Shown piece after piece: positions 5,196 through 11,137 of a DNA stretch of 11,137 nt. This stretch comes from Prevotellaceae bacterium (GTDB lineage Bacteria; Bacteroidota; Bacteroidia; Bacteroidales; UBA932), in assembly GCA_031287815.1 (NCBI GenBank), contig JAITSM010000148.1, forward strand, positions 1-11,137, in the 5' to 3' direction. Made by a program: the position numbers and the translations under genes. How positions within the stretch are numbered: position 1 is the first letter of the stretch; the number at the start of each line of letters is the position of its first letter. The notes under the pieces were generated by a model that did not search any database, had not been told where the DNA came from, and saw only the letters and a program-made list of their open reading frames with translations.

Positions 5196-6410
5196 TTACA
5201 GTTGGCGGAAACAACGGATTACCGCATTTGTACCGGATTCTCCTTCATTATTAACTGCCCACACGTTGCATTTGAATGCATCAACGCCGAACCCGTCTTC
5301 TCTCCCGGCATCATTTGTATACCACCACGAGCCTACATCGGCAGAGCCCGTCTTGTTGCCATTACATATGACCACTTGGCTTGCCCATCCGTACCCATCC
5401 GTTCTGGGAGTACATGCACAATTTAATCCTCGTAGGTTTGCGCATACAGTGGCGGCATTGCTACTTATGGATGTTGCAAGCGTAGTAAATGTAGCTCTAA
5501 CTGGCAACAACCAACCGGAAGGGCATATACCTTGTACGTTACCGGTCGAACCACTTGAACCACCTGCATAGGAAGCATAAGTTTGCGCCCATGTATAAGC
5601 CCTGCCGCATTCATCTTTTGTGCAGCCACTAATGGCAGCGCCTATGGTAGCACTATTATAGCTTGCTAATTTTACATTCTGTGCCAACCACCATTTATCG
5701 TCGGGCATTTTTACAATCCTGTACAATTCATTGTCTCTAGTATCTTTTATCCACGCTTCCCAGTTCTGTGCGCCGCTGGCGCGTTGCTGGCAAAGGTGCG
5801 TGGCGTCAATATATAAATCGCTGCCCTGATAAGGACAGAACTCGCCCGGACAAGCTGTTGCATCCATTATGGTGATAGGCGTAATGGTTAATGCCGAAGT
5901 ACTAAGCGTTGTCCCGGTTACCGTTTGGGTTGCTCCATCAGAAGCGGTCAATGTAAACGGCGGCGTGCCGTGAAAAGTATAAATTCCATTGTTTGCCGTT
6001 ACATTCGGCGGACAGTCGGAAACGTAGGCGCACCAATTAAATTGCGCCGGCACATTGCTCAACGTTACGGTTATCGTAGCGTTGTATGTACCGGAACTTC
6101 CCGACGTACCTTGCAGCCAAAAACCCTTGTCGGTTGTTGTTTCTCTCGTTGGCGTGCCGGAAGTAGCGGTAGGCGTACCGGAAACAAGTACTCGCTCCCA
6201 GCTGCCCGAAGGTACGTTGTTCGTTACAGGGCGATAATCAATAAACACCCACACTTTGGAATTGTGTGTGCCGGTACGGGAGCTATTCAACCAGGATACA
6301 TTAAATGTAATGGCGTTGTTTTTTGCACTAACAGGCGTAACTGTAACGCCAGTTTGTGCGCTTGCAGCCACGCTTGCAAGCATTGCAAAAAAGAAAAGTT
6401 TTGTTTTCAT
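5196..6410 (-). CDS. Secreted paralogue 3 with FISUMP-type domain
   Basis: A 404-residue predicted secreted protein. The signal peptide (MKTKLFFFAMLAS, cleavage near ASAQ at 19) matches that of paralogue 2. Residues 20-190 form the shared module: VWVFIDY at 53-59, GFWLQGTSG at 97-105, FNWCAYVSDCPPN at 124-136, GTPPF at 148-152 and ITIMDATACPG at 179-189. Residues about 215-404 match the Fibrobacter succinogenes major paralogous (TIGR02145) domain pattern: DNELYRIVKMPDDKWWLAQNV at 226-246 (equivalent to the usual Y-x-x-V-x-I...W-M-A-x-N-L), GRAYTW at 269-274, CPSGWLLPVRATF at 296-308, WWYT at 362-365 and the closing VIRCFR at 397-402. Such domains occur in extracellular proteins, often with a C-type-lectin-like fold; the ligand is unknown. 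It reads divergently from mnmG and convergently towards the gene at 4189. Promoter near 6740-6769, leader about 320 nt. Confidence 0.9.
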   Translation of the reverse strand: MKTKLFFFAMLASVAASAQTGVTVTPVSAKNNAITFNVSWLNSSRTGTHNSKVWVFIDYRPVTNNVPSGSWERVLVSGTPTATSGTPTRETTTDKGFWLQGTSGSSGTYNATITVTLSNVPAQFNWCAYVSDCPPNVTANNGIYTFHGTPPFTLTASDGATQTVTGTTLSTSALTITPITIMDATACPGEFCPYQGSDLYIDATHLCQQRASGAQNWEAWIKDTRDNELYRIVKMPDDKWWLAQNVKLASYNSATIGAAISGCTKDECGRAYTWAQTYASYAGGSSGSTGNVQGICPSGWLLPVRATFTTLATSISSNAATVCANLRGLNCACTPRTDGYGWASQVVICNGNKTGSADVGSWWYTNDAGREDGFGVDAFKCNVWAVNNEGESGTNAVIRCFRQL

Positions 6411-6443
6411 AAAAATGTTTTTTAAAAGTTAATATTATTTTTC

Positions 6444-6519
6444 GCAGCATCAGGGCTGTTTCCAAACACAAACTTTTTTCTATAAAACAACCCCTTGCTA
6501 CGATTTTTTATTCGCTGCC
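6444..6519 (-). promoter_or_regulatory. Conserved start-proximal leader stem-loop, paralogue 3
   Basis: Minus strand: GGCAGC, A/U-rich segment, GGGGTTGTTTT, a loop with GTTTGTGTTTG, GAAACAGCCC, then GCTGC. It is about 85 percent identical to 1456-1530. Where the right arm reads CAGCCC instead of CAACCC, the pair becomes G-U and is kept. It ends about 33 bases before the ATG at 6410. Confidence 0.72.
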
Positions 6520-6527
6520 AATTATCC

Positions 6528-6699
6528 ACGTTTCGTTTTTTATTTATACAGTACGTTTCCTAAAATAAACGAAACGTAGACGAAATTTATTTTACTTGAG
6601 GTTCTGGAATACCCTAACAATAGATAAACAAAGTCTACGCTTCCACGCAAGAATTCTTTTATTTCTATTGTTATGAAATTTTCCAGATTCCAAGTAAAA
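6528..6699 (-). promoter_or_regulatory. Long leader hairpins with predicted pseudoknot, paralogue 3
   Basis: Main hairpin: arms 6590-6633 and 6656-6699 are imperfect inverted repeats (TTTTACTTG outer end, AACAATAG inside), with a loop of 22 bases. The loop and arm edge GTCTACGCTTC (6633-6643) can pair with GAAACGTAGAC (6572-6582), which lies 3' of the hairpin in the transcript; 10 pairs are Watson-Crick and one is G-U. A second smaller hairpin, ACGTTTCGTTTT with a matching AAACGAAACGT arm (6528-6577), overlaps that 3' strand and would compete with it. The sequence is unrelated to the leaders of paralogues 1 and 2 but the architecture is the same. Confidence 0.6.
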
Positions 6700-6739
6700 A
6701 ATAAAACTATCCAAAATGAGAAAGAGCATAAAAGTGTCG

Positions 6740-6769
6740 CAAATATATCACTTTATTTTTTAATTCCAA
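6740..6769 (-). promoter_or_regulatory. Bacteroides-type promoter for paralogue 3
   Basis: Minus strand TTG (6767-6769), 19 bases, TATATTTG (6740-6747), with a spacer nearly identical to the promoters of paralogues 1 and 2. The upstream A/T tracts (AAAAAATTTTTCAAAAATAG type, to about 6793) are also shared, so conservation extends about 25 bp beyond the -33 box. Confidence 0.8.
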
Positions 6770-6873
6770 CTATTTTTGAAAAATTTTTTACGGACGTTGG
6801 AGCAAATCGTTAAATGCGGAAGAAGGGACGTAATTTTTTGAATAGGAAATAATATTTTTAGCACAAAAAATCG

Positions 6874-6881
6874 TACTTTTG
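6874..6881 (+). promoter_or_regulatory. -7 element for mnmG; transcript nearly leaderless
   Basis: TACTTTTG matches TAnnTTTG and ends 9 bases before the mnmG ATG at 6891. Expected initiation about 5-7 bases downstream would leave a leader of only a few nucleotides. The -33 box is weak (a T-run at 6855-6859). Confidence 0.55.
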
Positions 6882-6890
6882 CATTAAATT

Positions 6891-8891
6891 ATGCGAAAAG
6901 AATACGATATTATTGTAGTGGGAGCGGGGCATGCCGGCTGCGAGGCGGCAGCGGCGGCGGCGAACATGGGCTCGCGCGTGCTGCTCATTACGATGGACAT
7001 GACAAAATTTGCGCAGATGTCCTGCAATCCGGCGGTGGGCGGCATTGCCAAAGGGCAAATCGTCCGCGAGATAGACGCAATGGGCGGCTACAGCGGCCTC
7101 GTTACCGACCGCAGCGCCCTGCAATTCCGCATGCTCAACCGCTCGAAAGGCCCTGCCATGTGGAGCCCGCGCGCCCAATGCGATCGTGCGGTTTTCTCGT
7201 TAGAGTGGCGGCGGCTGTTGGAAAGTACGCCAAACGTATTTTTCTGGCAGGATACGGTAAAGTCATTGTTGGTTGAAGATAAAAAAATTACAGGAGTTTT
7301 GACGCTTATGGGTGCGATATTCGCAGCCAAAGCCGTCGTCCTGTCCAATGGTACGTTTCTAAACGGGGTAATTCATCTCGGAAAAACCCAAATTCCGGGA
7401 GGGCGCATGGGCGATGCGGCGTCTTATGGGCTGTCGGAGCAACTCTGCCAACTCGGCTTTGAAACCGGCAGGATGAAAACCGGCACGCCACCCCGCTTGG
7501 ATGGACGCACTGTCGACTTTTCCAAATTAACCCGGCAAGACGGCGACCATCCCGCCGGGCGGTTTTCCTTTTTACCGCCGGATACGTTAACAACTAAAAA
7601 TACCACTGCCTCGCTCCCGGTTGTTCCACGTGGAACAACTCCTGATTCATTTTCCCATTCCCCCCTCTCCCCTCTTCACCCTCCGTTGCCCTGTTTTTTG
7701 GCCCGCACGTCGGAACAAGTGCATGACATTTTGCGGGAAGGTTTTGCCGACTCGCCGCTTTTTTCCGGCATCATAAAAGGAATAGGCCCGCGCTATTGCC
7801 CGAGTATCGAAGATAAGTTGCATACTTTTGCCGGCAAAGACAGCCACCAGCTTTTTTTAGAACCCGAAGGCTGGGATACGAACGAATACTACTTGCAGGG
7901 GTTTTCTTCTTCCTTGCCGATGGATATTCAACTGCGGGCTTTGCGGAAAATCGAAGGATTGGAAAACGTCGAAATTTTCCGTCCCGGCTATGCAATAGAA
8001 TATGATTATTTCCCGCCGGTGCAATTAAAGCATACGCTGGAAACAAAACGGATTGAAAATTTATACTTTGCCGGGCAAATAAACGGGACTACCGGCTATG
8101 AAGAAGCGGCCGCACAAGGATTGATGGCTGGCATAAATGCACATTTAAAAATCACAGGTAAACAACCGCTTGTCCTTCATCGCAGGCAGGCATATATAGG
8201 TGTGCTGATTGACGACCTTGTAACCAAAGGCGTTGATGAGCCCTACCGGATGTTTACCTCCAGAGCGGAATACCGTATTTTGCTCCGCCAGGATAATGCC
8301 GATATGCGGCTTACCGAATTGTCGCATGCGATTGGTTTGGCTTCGCCCGAACGCTACCGGCATTTCTTGGCAAAGAAACAGGCTATAGAAACTTTGGTGG
8401 CGGCATTTAAAGAAAAATCCGTTCGCCCCGAAGAAATAAATGCTTATTTGAATACCATTGGCGCTGTCCCGATAACCCAAAGCAAAAAGTTTGAAGAGAT
8501 TTTACACCGTCCCGAATTTTCATTAGTTCGTTTATACGAAAAAATGGAAACAGGACACCTGGAAACTGCCGAAACAAATACGCTTTTTGGGGCGGATTTC
8601 CTCAGCTGGATAATCCCGCGAGAAACTCCTTTGGAAATAATAGAAGCGGCGGAGATTTTAGTAAAGTATAGCGGCTACATTGAACGCGAACGCTTGTTGG
8701 CGGACAAAATGAGCCGTCTCGAAAATATCCGGATACCGGCTAGCTTCGATTTTGATAAATTATCGTCGCTATCGATGGAGTCTCGAATAAAACTGAATCT
8801 CCACCGCCCTGAAACTATCGGGCAAGCCTCCCGCATTCCCGGCGTGTCGCCTGCCGACATTTCGGTGCTTTTGGTGTATTTTGGCCGCTAA
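6891..8891 (+). CDS. mnmG: tRNA uridine-5-carboxymethylaminomethyl modification enzyme MnmG (GidA)
   Basis: FAD-dependent subunit of the cytoplasmic MnmE-MnmG complex, which adds carboxymethylaminomethyl or aminomethyl groups to C5 of wobble uridine-34 in certain tRNAs. Visible motifs are: the N-terminal dinucleotide fold GAGHAGCEAA (11-20); MSCNPAVGG with Cys45; the GGRMGDAAS region (170-178); TGTPPRLDGRT (198-207); RYCPSIEDK with Cys303, equivalent to the second family cysteine; GQINGTTGYEEAAAQG in the middle; EPYRMFTSRAEYRILLRQDNAD; and the PGVSPADISVLL tail. Length is 666 residues against about 620-630 normally. Most of the excess is a Pro/Ser/Thr-rich insertion at about 228-267, between FSF and PCF, which carries a parS-like site (VPRGT at 245-249). 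The frame is intact and all core motifs are present, so it should be functional. The start follows a -7 box closely. The upstream gene is divergent and ade follows 118 bp downstream. Confidence 0.97.
   Translation: MRKEYDIIVVGAGHAGCEAAAAAANMGSRVLLITMDMTKFAQMSCNPAVGGIAKGQIVREIDAMGGYSGLVTDRSALQFRMLNRSKGPAMWSPRAQCDRAVFSLEWRRLLESTPNVFFWQDTVKSLLVEDKKITGVLTLMGAIFAAKAVVLSNGTFLNGVIHLGKTQIPGGRMGDAASYGLSEQLCQLGFETGRMKTGTPPRLDGRTVDFSKLTRQDGDHPAGRFSFLPPDTLTTKNTTASLPVVPRGTTPDSFSHSPLSPLHPPLPCFLARTSEQVHDILREGFADSPLFSGIIKGIGPRYCPSIEDKLHTFAGKDSHQLFLEPEGWDTNEYYLQGFSSSLPMDIQLRALRKIEGLENVEIFRPGYAIEYDYFPPVQLKHTLETKRIENLYFAGQINGTTGYEEAAAQGLMAGINAHLKITGKQPLVLHRRQAYIGVLIDDLVTKGVDEPYRMFTSRAEYRILLRQDNADMRLTELSHAIGLASPERYRHFLAKKQAIETLVAAFKEKSVRPEEINAYLNTIGAVPITQSKKFEEILHRPEFSLVRLYEKMETGHLETAETNTLFGADFLSWIIPRETPLEIIEAAEILVKYSGYIERERLLADKMSRLENIRIPASFDFDKLSSLSMESRIKLNLHRPETIGQASRIPGVSPADISVLLVYFGR
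7622..7637. promoter_or_regulatory. parS-like site 1, inside the mnmG insertion
   Basis: TGTTCCACGTGGAACA, a perfect 16-bp palindrome. It matches the well-known chromosomal ParB-binding parS consensus TGTTNCACGTGAAACA at all but one position, with a symmetric G replacing A. It lies in frame within the MnmG-specific insertion and is read as VPRGT. Confidence 0.8.
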
Positions 8892-8907
8892 TGTTCCACG
8901 TGGAACA
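8892..8907. promoter_or_regulatory. parS-like site 2, directly after the mnmG stop
   Basis: TGTTCCACGTGGAACA, identical to site 1 and starting at the base after the TAA of mnmG. The remaining mnmG-ade spacer (8908-9009) is AT-rich with no clear terminator; it holds an 11-bp direct repeat AATCACATTAA at 8969 and 8996. Confidence 0.82.
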
Positions 8908-9009
8908 TTTATTTAAATGAATTATGATTATTTCTTTATTACTAACCTGCTAACTCTATTAACCAGCGAATCACATTAAGCCTGTCAACTAAAATAATCA
9001 CATTAACTC

Positions 9010-10740
9010 ATGGCTGTTATTTTACAAAAAACCAATCCTTACACTGCGCCGCAAACCTACCACTTGAAAATGGAAGATTTTTCGGAATTAGCCGAAAGGT
9101 TTATTTTAAGCGGGAATATTGTCGATGTGGAAAAACAGGAATGTTATTCCGGCCGGCTGCATATTTCCGGAGGGAAAATAGTGCGTATTGAACGAGGGCC
9201 GGTGGCGGAAACGCATTATATCCTTCCCGGATTTATCGACGCGCATGTGCATATTGAAAGTTCCTTGTTGACGCCGTCGGCTTTTGCGCGCGAGGCGGTG
9301 AAGCAGGGACTCGTGGCGGCGGTGGCCGACCCGCATGAAATTGCCAATGTAGTAGGAGAGGAGGGAGTGCATTATATGCTGGACGACGCCCGGAATGCCG
9401 GCTTTAAATTTTTCTTTGGCGCGCCCTCCTGCGTTCCGGCGGCGCCCGCCGATACCTCCGGCGCCACGTTGGATTTGTTTCACGTGGAACAGTTATTGCA
9501 GCGCGACGATATTTATTTTCTCTCCGAGATGATGAACTATCCCGGCGTACTTCTTGGCGACCCGGAAGTCATGGGTAAAATTGCCGCTGCGAAAAAAACC
9601 GGCAAGCCGGTGGACGGACATGCGCCCGGACTGAGTGGCGATAACCTGAAGAAATATGTGCAGGCAGGCATTTCGACCGACCATGAATGTGAAGATATTT
9701 GCGAAGCGGAAGAAAAAATCGGCGCGGGAATGAAGGTGATTATTCGTGAAGGCAGCAGGGCGAAGAATTTTGACCAGCTTTATCCGTTGATTAACCGCTA
9801 TCCTTCTTCGGTGATGATTTGCACCGACGATTGTTCCCCTCGTGATTTGCTGAACGGAACCTTGATAAATATATTTAAAATAGGAATTGATAAAGGATTG
9901 AACTTGTTTAATTTATTGCGCGCATTGTCATGGAATACGGTAAATCATTATAACCTGCCGGTCGGCTTATTGCGGGAAGGAGATTTTGCTGATTGTATTA
10001 TTGTAGATAACCTTGCTGATTTGACAGTATTGCAGACGTATATAAATGGGAAAAAAGTGTTTGACAAAGAAGAAAAATTCCCGGAAAAAATAAATAAACC
10101 GCCGCTGATTAACCTGTTTAATGCAAAAACAATAAGAAAGGAGCAATTGGAAGTGAAAAAGAAATCCGGGAAAATCCGTGTAATAGGCTTGATGAATAAA
10201 AGTTTATATACTAAATTGCTCATTCTCCCGGCGCGTGTGCTGCAAAGCAGCGAAACAGACGACCGGCTCACCTCAAATGTCGAGAAGGATATTTTAAAAG
10301 TGGTGGTATTAAACCGTTACAAAGAGCAGGCGCTCCCGTCCATTGGCTTTGTGCGGGGATTCGGATTGAAGCGGGGCGCGTTATGTACCAGTATCGCTCA
10401 CGACAGCCATAATATTATTGCGGTGGGGGTGGATGATGATTCATTATTGCAGGCCATGAATGAGGTAATTGCACATAAAGGAGGCGTTGCCTGTTATGAT
10501 GGGGAACAAAGCCGGTTCCTGCCCTTGCCCATTGCCGGATTGATGAGCCCCGAGCCGGCGGAAGTGGTGGCGCAACAATACGATGCCTTATGCCGGCAGG
10601 CGCTCGCACTGGGCGGCTCGCTGGATGCGCCGTTCATGGCGTTGTCGTTTTTATCGTTGATAGTTATTCCCGAAATAAAAATTTTCGACAGGGGGCTGTT
10701 TGATGTTTCTCGTTTTCAGCCGGTGGATTTGTTTGTCTGA
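9010..10740 (+). CDS. ade: Adenine deaminase
   Basis: Amidohydrolase-superfamily enzyme converting adenine to hypoxanthine plus ammonia in purine salvage (cytoplasm). Visible metal-site motifs are DAHVHIESS (His79, His81), DPHEIANVVG (107-116), the GHAPGLSG histidine (204), STDHE (222-226, His225) and CTDDCSPRD with Asp273/Asp274. The C-terminal half contains NVEKDILKVVVLNRY and GFVRGFGLKRGA, then IAHDSHNIIAVG and the GG-V region typical of the Ade C-terminal domain. At 576 residues it fits the family. The first 20 residues lack family resemblance; an internal ATG at 9070 (MEDFSELAERFILSGNIVD) may be the true start, giving 556 residues. It probably follows mnmG in the same transcript or has its own weak promoter. 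A parS-like site lies within the coding sequence at LFHVEQ (156-161). Confidence 0.95.
   Translation: MAVILQKTNPYTAPQTYHLKMEDFSELAERFILSGNIVDVEKQECYSGRLHISGGKIVRIERGPVAETHYILPGFIDAHVHIESSLLTPSAFAREAVKQGLVAAVADPHEIANVVGEEGVHYMLDDARNAGFKFFFGAPSCVPAAPADTSGATLDLFHVEQLLQRDDIYFLSEMMNYPGVLLGDPEVMGKIAAAKKTGKPVDGHAPGLSGDNLKKYVQAGISTDHECEDICEAEEKIGAGMKVIIREGSRAKNFDQLYPLINRYPSSVMICTDDCSPRDLLNGTLINIFKIGIDKGLNLFNLLRALSWNTVNHYNLPVGLLREGDFADCIIVDNLADLTVLQTYINGKKVFDKEEKFPEKINKPPLINLFNAKTIRKEQLEVKKKSGKIRVIGLMNKSLYTKLLILPARVLQSSETDDRLTSNVEKDILKVVVLNRYKEQALPSIGFVRGFGLKRGALCTSIAHDSHNIIAVGVDDDSLLQAMNEVIAHKGGVACYDGEQSRFLPLPIAGLMSPEPAEVVAQQYDALCRQALALGGSLDAPFMALSFLSLIVIPEIKIFDRGLFDVSRFQPVDLFV
9476..9491. promoter_or_regulatory. 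parS-like site 3, inside ade
   Basis: TGTTTCACGTGGAACA: left half identical to the canonical parS half-site, right half identical to sites 1 and 2. Read in the gene as LFHVEQ. It lies 569 bp from site 2. Confidence 0.75.
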
Positions 10741-10786
10741 TGTTTTATTTTCAGGAATAGAAAAAAGACAAAAAGCCCCTCCTCCC

Positions 10787-10814
10787 AAAAATCGTCAGTT
10801 AATTGACGATTTTT
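10787..10814. terminator. Bidirectional intrinsic terminator after ade
   Basis: AAAAATCGTCA (10787-10797), a 6-base loop, TGACGATTTTT (10804-10814): a perfect 11-bp stem with A-run and T-run ends, 46 bases after the ade stop. It can act as an intrinsic terminator in either direction. Confidence 0.85.
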
Positions 10815-10856
10815 ATATAAAAATAGTCAATTGAAAAACTTTTTTTACCCTGTCCA

Positions 10857-10905
10857 GACAAGGATTTACCTTGTCCGCTATATCTCCTCCTGAGGCTTTG
10901 CCTCA
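10857..10905. other. Two small perfect hairpins in the spacer
   Basis: GACAAGG/CCTTGTC (10857-10863 with 10869-10875, loop of five) and TGAGGC/GCCTCA (10891-10896 with 10900-10905, loop of three). They stand between the terminator and dispersed element copy 3. Role unknown. Nothing else was seen in 10815-10952. Confidence 0.5.
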
Positions 10906-10952
10906 TAAATAAGTAAAACCTCGTCCATACAGCGGAACGGCCAACGGAGCAC

Positions 10953-11137
10953 GGCGTGAAACGCCGGATTTTCATAACCGCAGGCCAGCGCAGCGCAGCC
11001 TGCGGAAAAGCCCCCACTGCCTTTCGCGCGGAGCACTGTCCGTGCATAGCGGAACACCTGTGCTCCGCGCGAAAAGCAGGAAGTGCCATGTAGCCCCCAT
11101 GCTGCGTTACGCTCCGCTCCACTTGCATGGGGTTATG
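10953..11137 (-). repeat. Dispersed hairpin-rich element, copy 3 (cut by window end)
   Basis: Inverted copy of the element at 181-387 and 1920-2118. It starts with the small palindrome GGCGTGAAACGCC (10953-10965), then GATTTTCATAACCGCAGG, and runs to CATGGGGTTATG at the window edge. The three hairpins are present; the middle stem is perfect here (CGCGCGGAGCAC with GTGCTCCGCGCG). The long minus-strand open frame 10799-11128 starts inside it and is repeat-derived. Confidence 0.85.

Noticed and set aside
5925..6425. 166-residue plus-strand open frame antisense to paralogue 3
   Set aside because: Composition is Arg/Cys-rich, typical of antisense reading; the minus-strand gene has signal peptide and domain motifs.
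6522..6530. DnaA box-like TTATCCACG
   Set aside because: Single imperfect match (last base differs) without a cluster or AT-rich unwinding region arranged as an origin.

Overview
The window looks like chromosomal DNA of a Bacteroidota bacterium, most likely order Bacteroidales. The reasons are: several promoters of the Bacteroides type (TTG or TTTG near -33, then TAnnTTTG near -7, 19-20 bases apart); no Shine-Dalgarno sequences, with A-rich leaders instead; a Bacteroidetes-style MnmG; and secreted paralogues with a FISUMP (Fibrobacter succinogenes major paralogous) type domain. The many intergenic repeats and low coding density on the left suggest a repeat-rich, perhaps host-associated lineage. 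That last point is inference.

Layout. 1-524: a 41-bp tandem repeat, a hairpin-rich dispersed element (copy 1) and a 3'-flank block. 525-1427 (-): secreted paralogue 1 with a Cys-rich C-terminus. 1428-2572: two divergent promoters in an inverted duplication around dispersed element copy 2, each feeding a long structured leader. 2573-3565 (+): secreted paralogue 2. 3566-4188: a 3' block, a promoter and an 18-unit 21-bp array that appears to be transcribed as the leader of the next gene. 4189-4881 (+): conserved protein of unknown function. 4882-5195: GAGTTAA tandem repeats and a perfect 18-bp hairpin. 5196-6410 (-): secreted paralogue 3, with the best FISUMP domain. 6411-6890: its structured leader and promoter, divergent from mnmG. 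6891-8891 (+): mnmG. 9010-10740 (+): adenine deaminase. 10741-11137: terminator, small hairpins and inverted dispersed element copy 3, cut by the window edge.

Two systems stand out. First, the three secreted paralogues share a promoter block, a 320-400 nt leader and a start-proximal stem-loop. Inside each leader is a long hairpin whose sequence differs completely between genes, but whose loop can in each case pair with a segment just 3' of the hairpin (a predicted pseudoknot). Constant architecture with divergent sequence suggests an undescribed family of cis-regulatory leader RNAs controlling variable surface or secreted proteins. Second, three 16-bp parS-like palindromes (TGTTYCACGTGGAACA) lie within 1.9 kb: one in a MnmG-specific insertion, one directly after the mnmG stop and one inside the adenine deaminase gene. 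Together they form a candidate ParB-binding centromere region.

mnmG and ade are housekeeping genes (tRNA wobble-uridine modification and purine salvage). The left part is an accessory region of paralogous cassettes and small repeats. No transposase, integrase, reverse transcriptase, tRNA, rRNA or CRISPR array was found.
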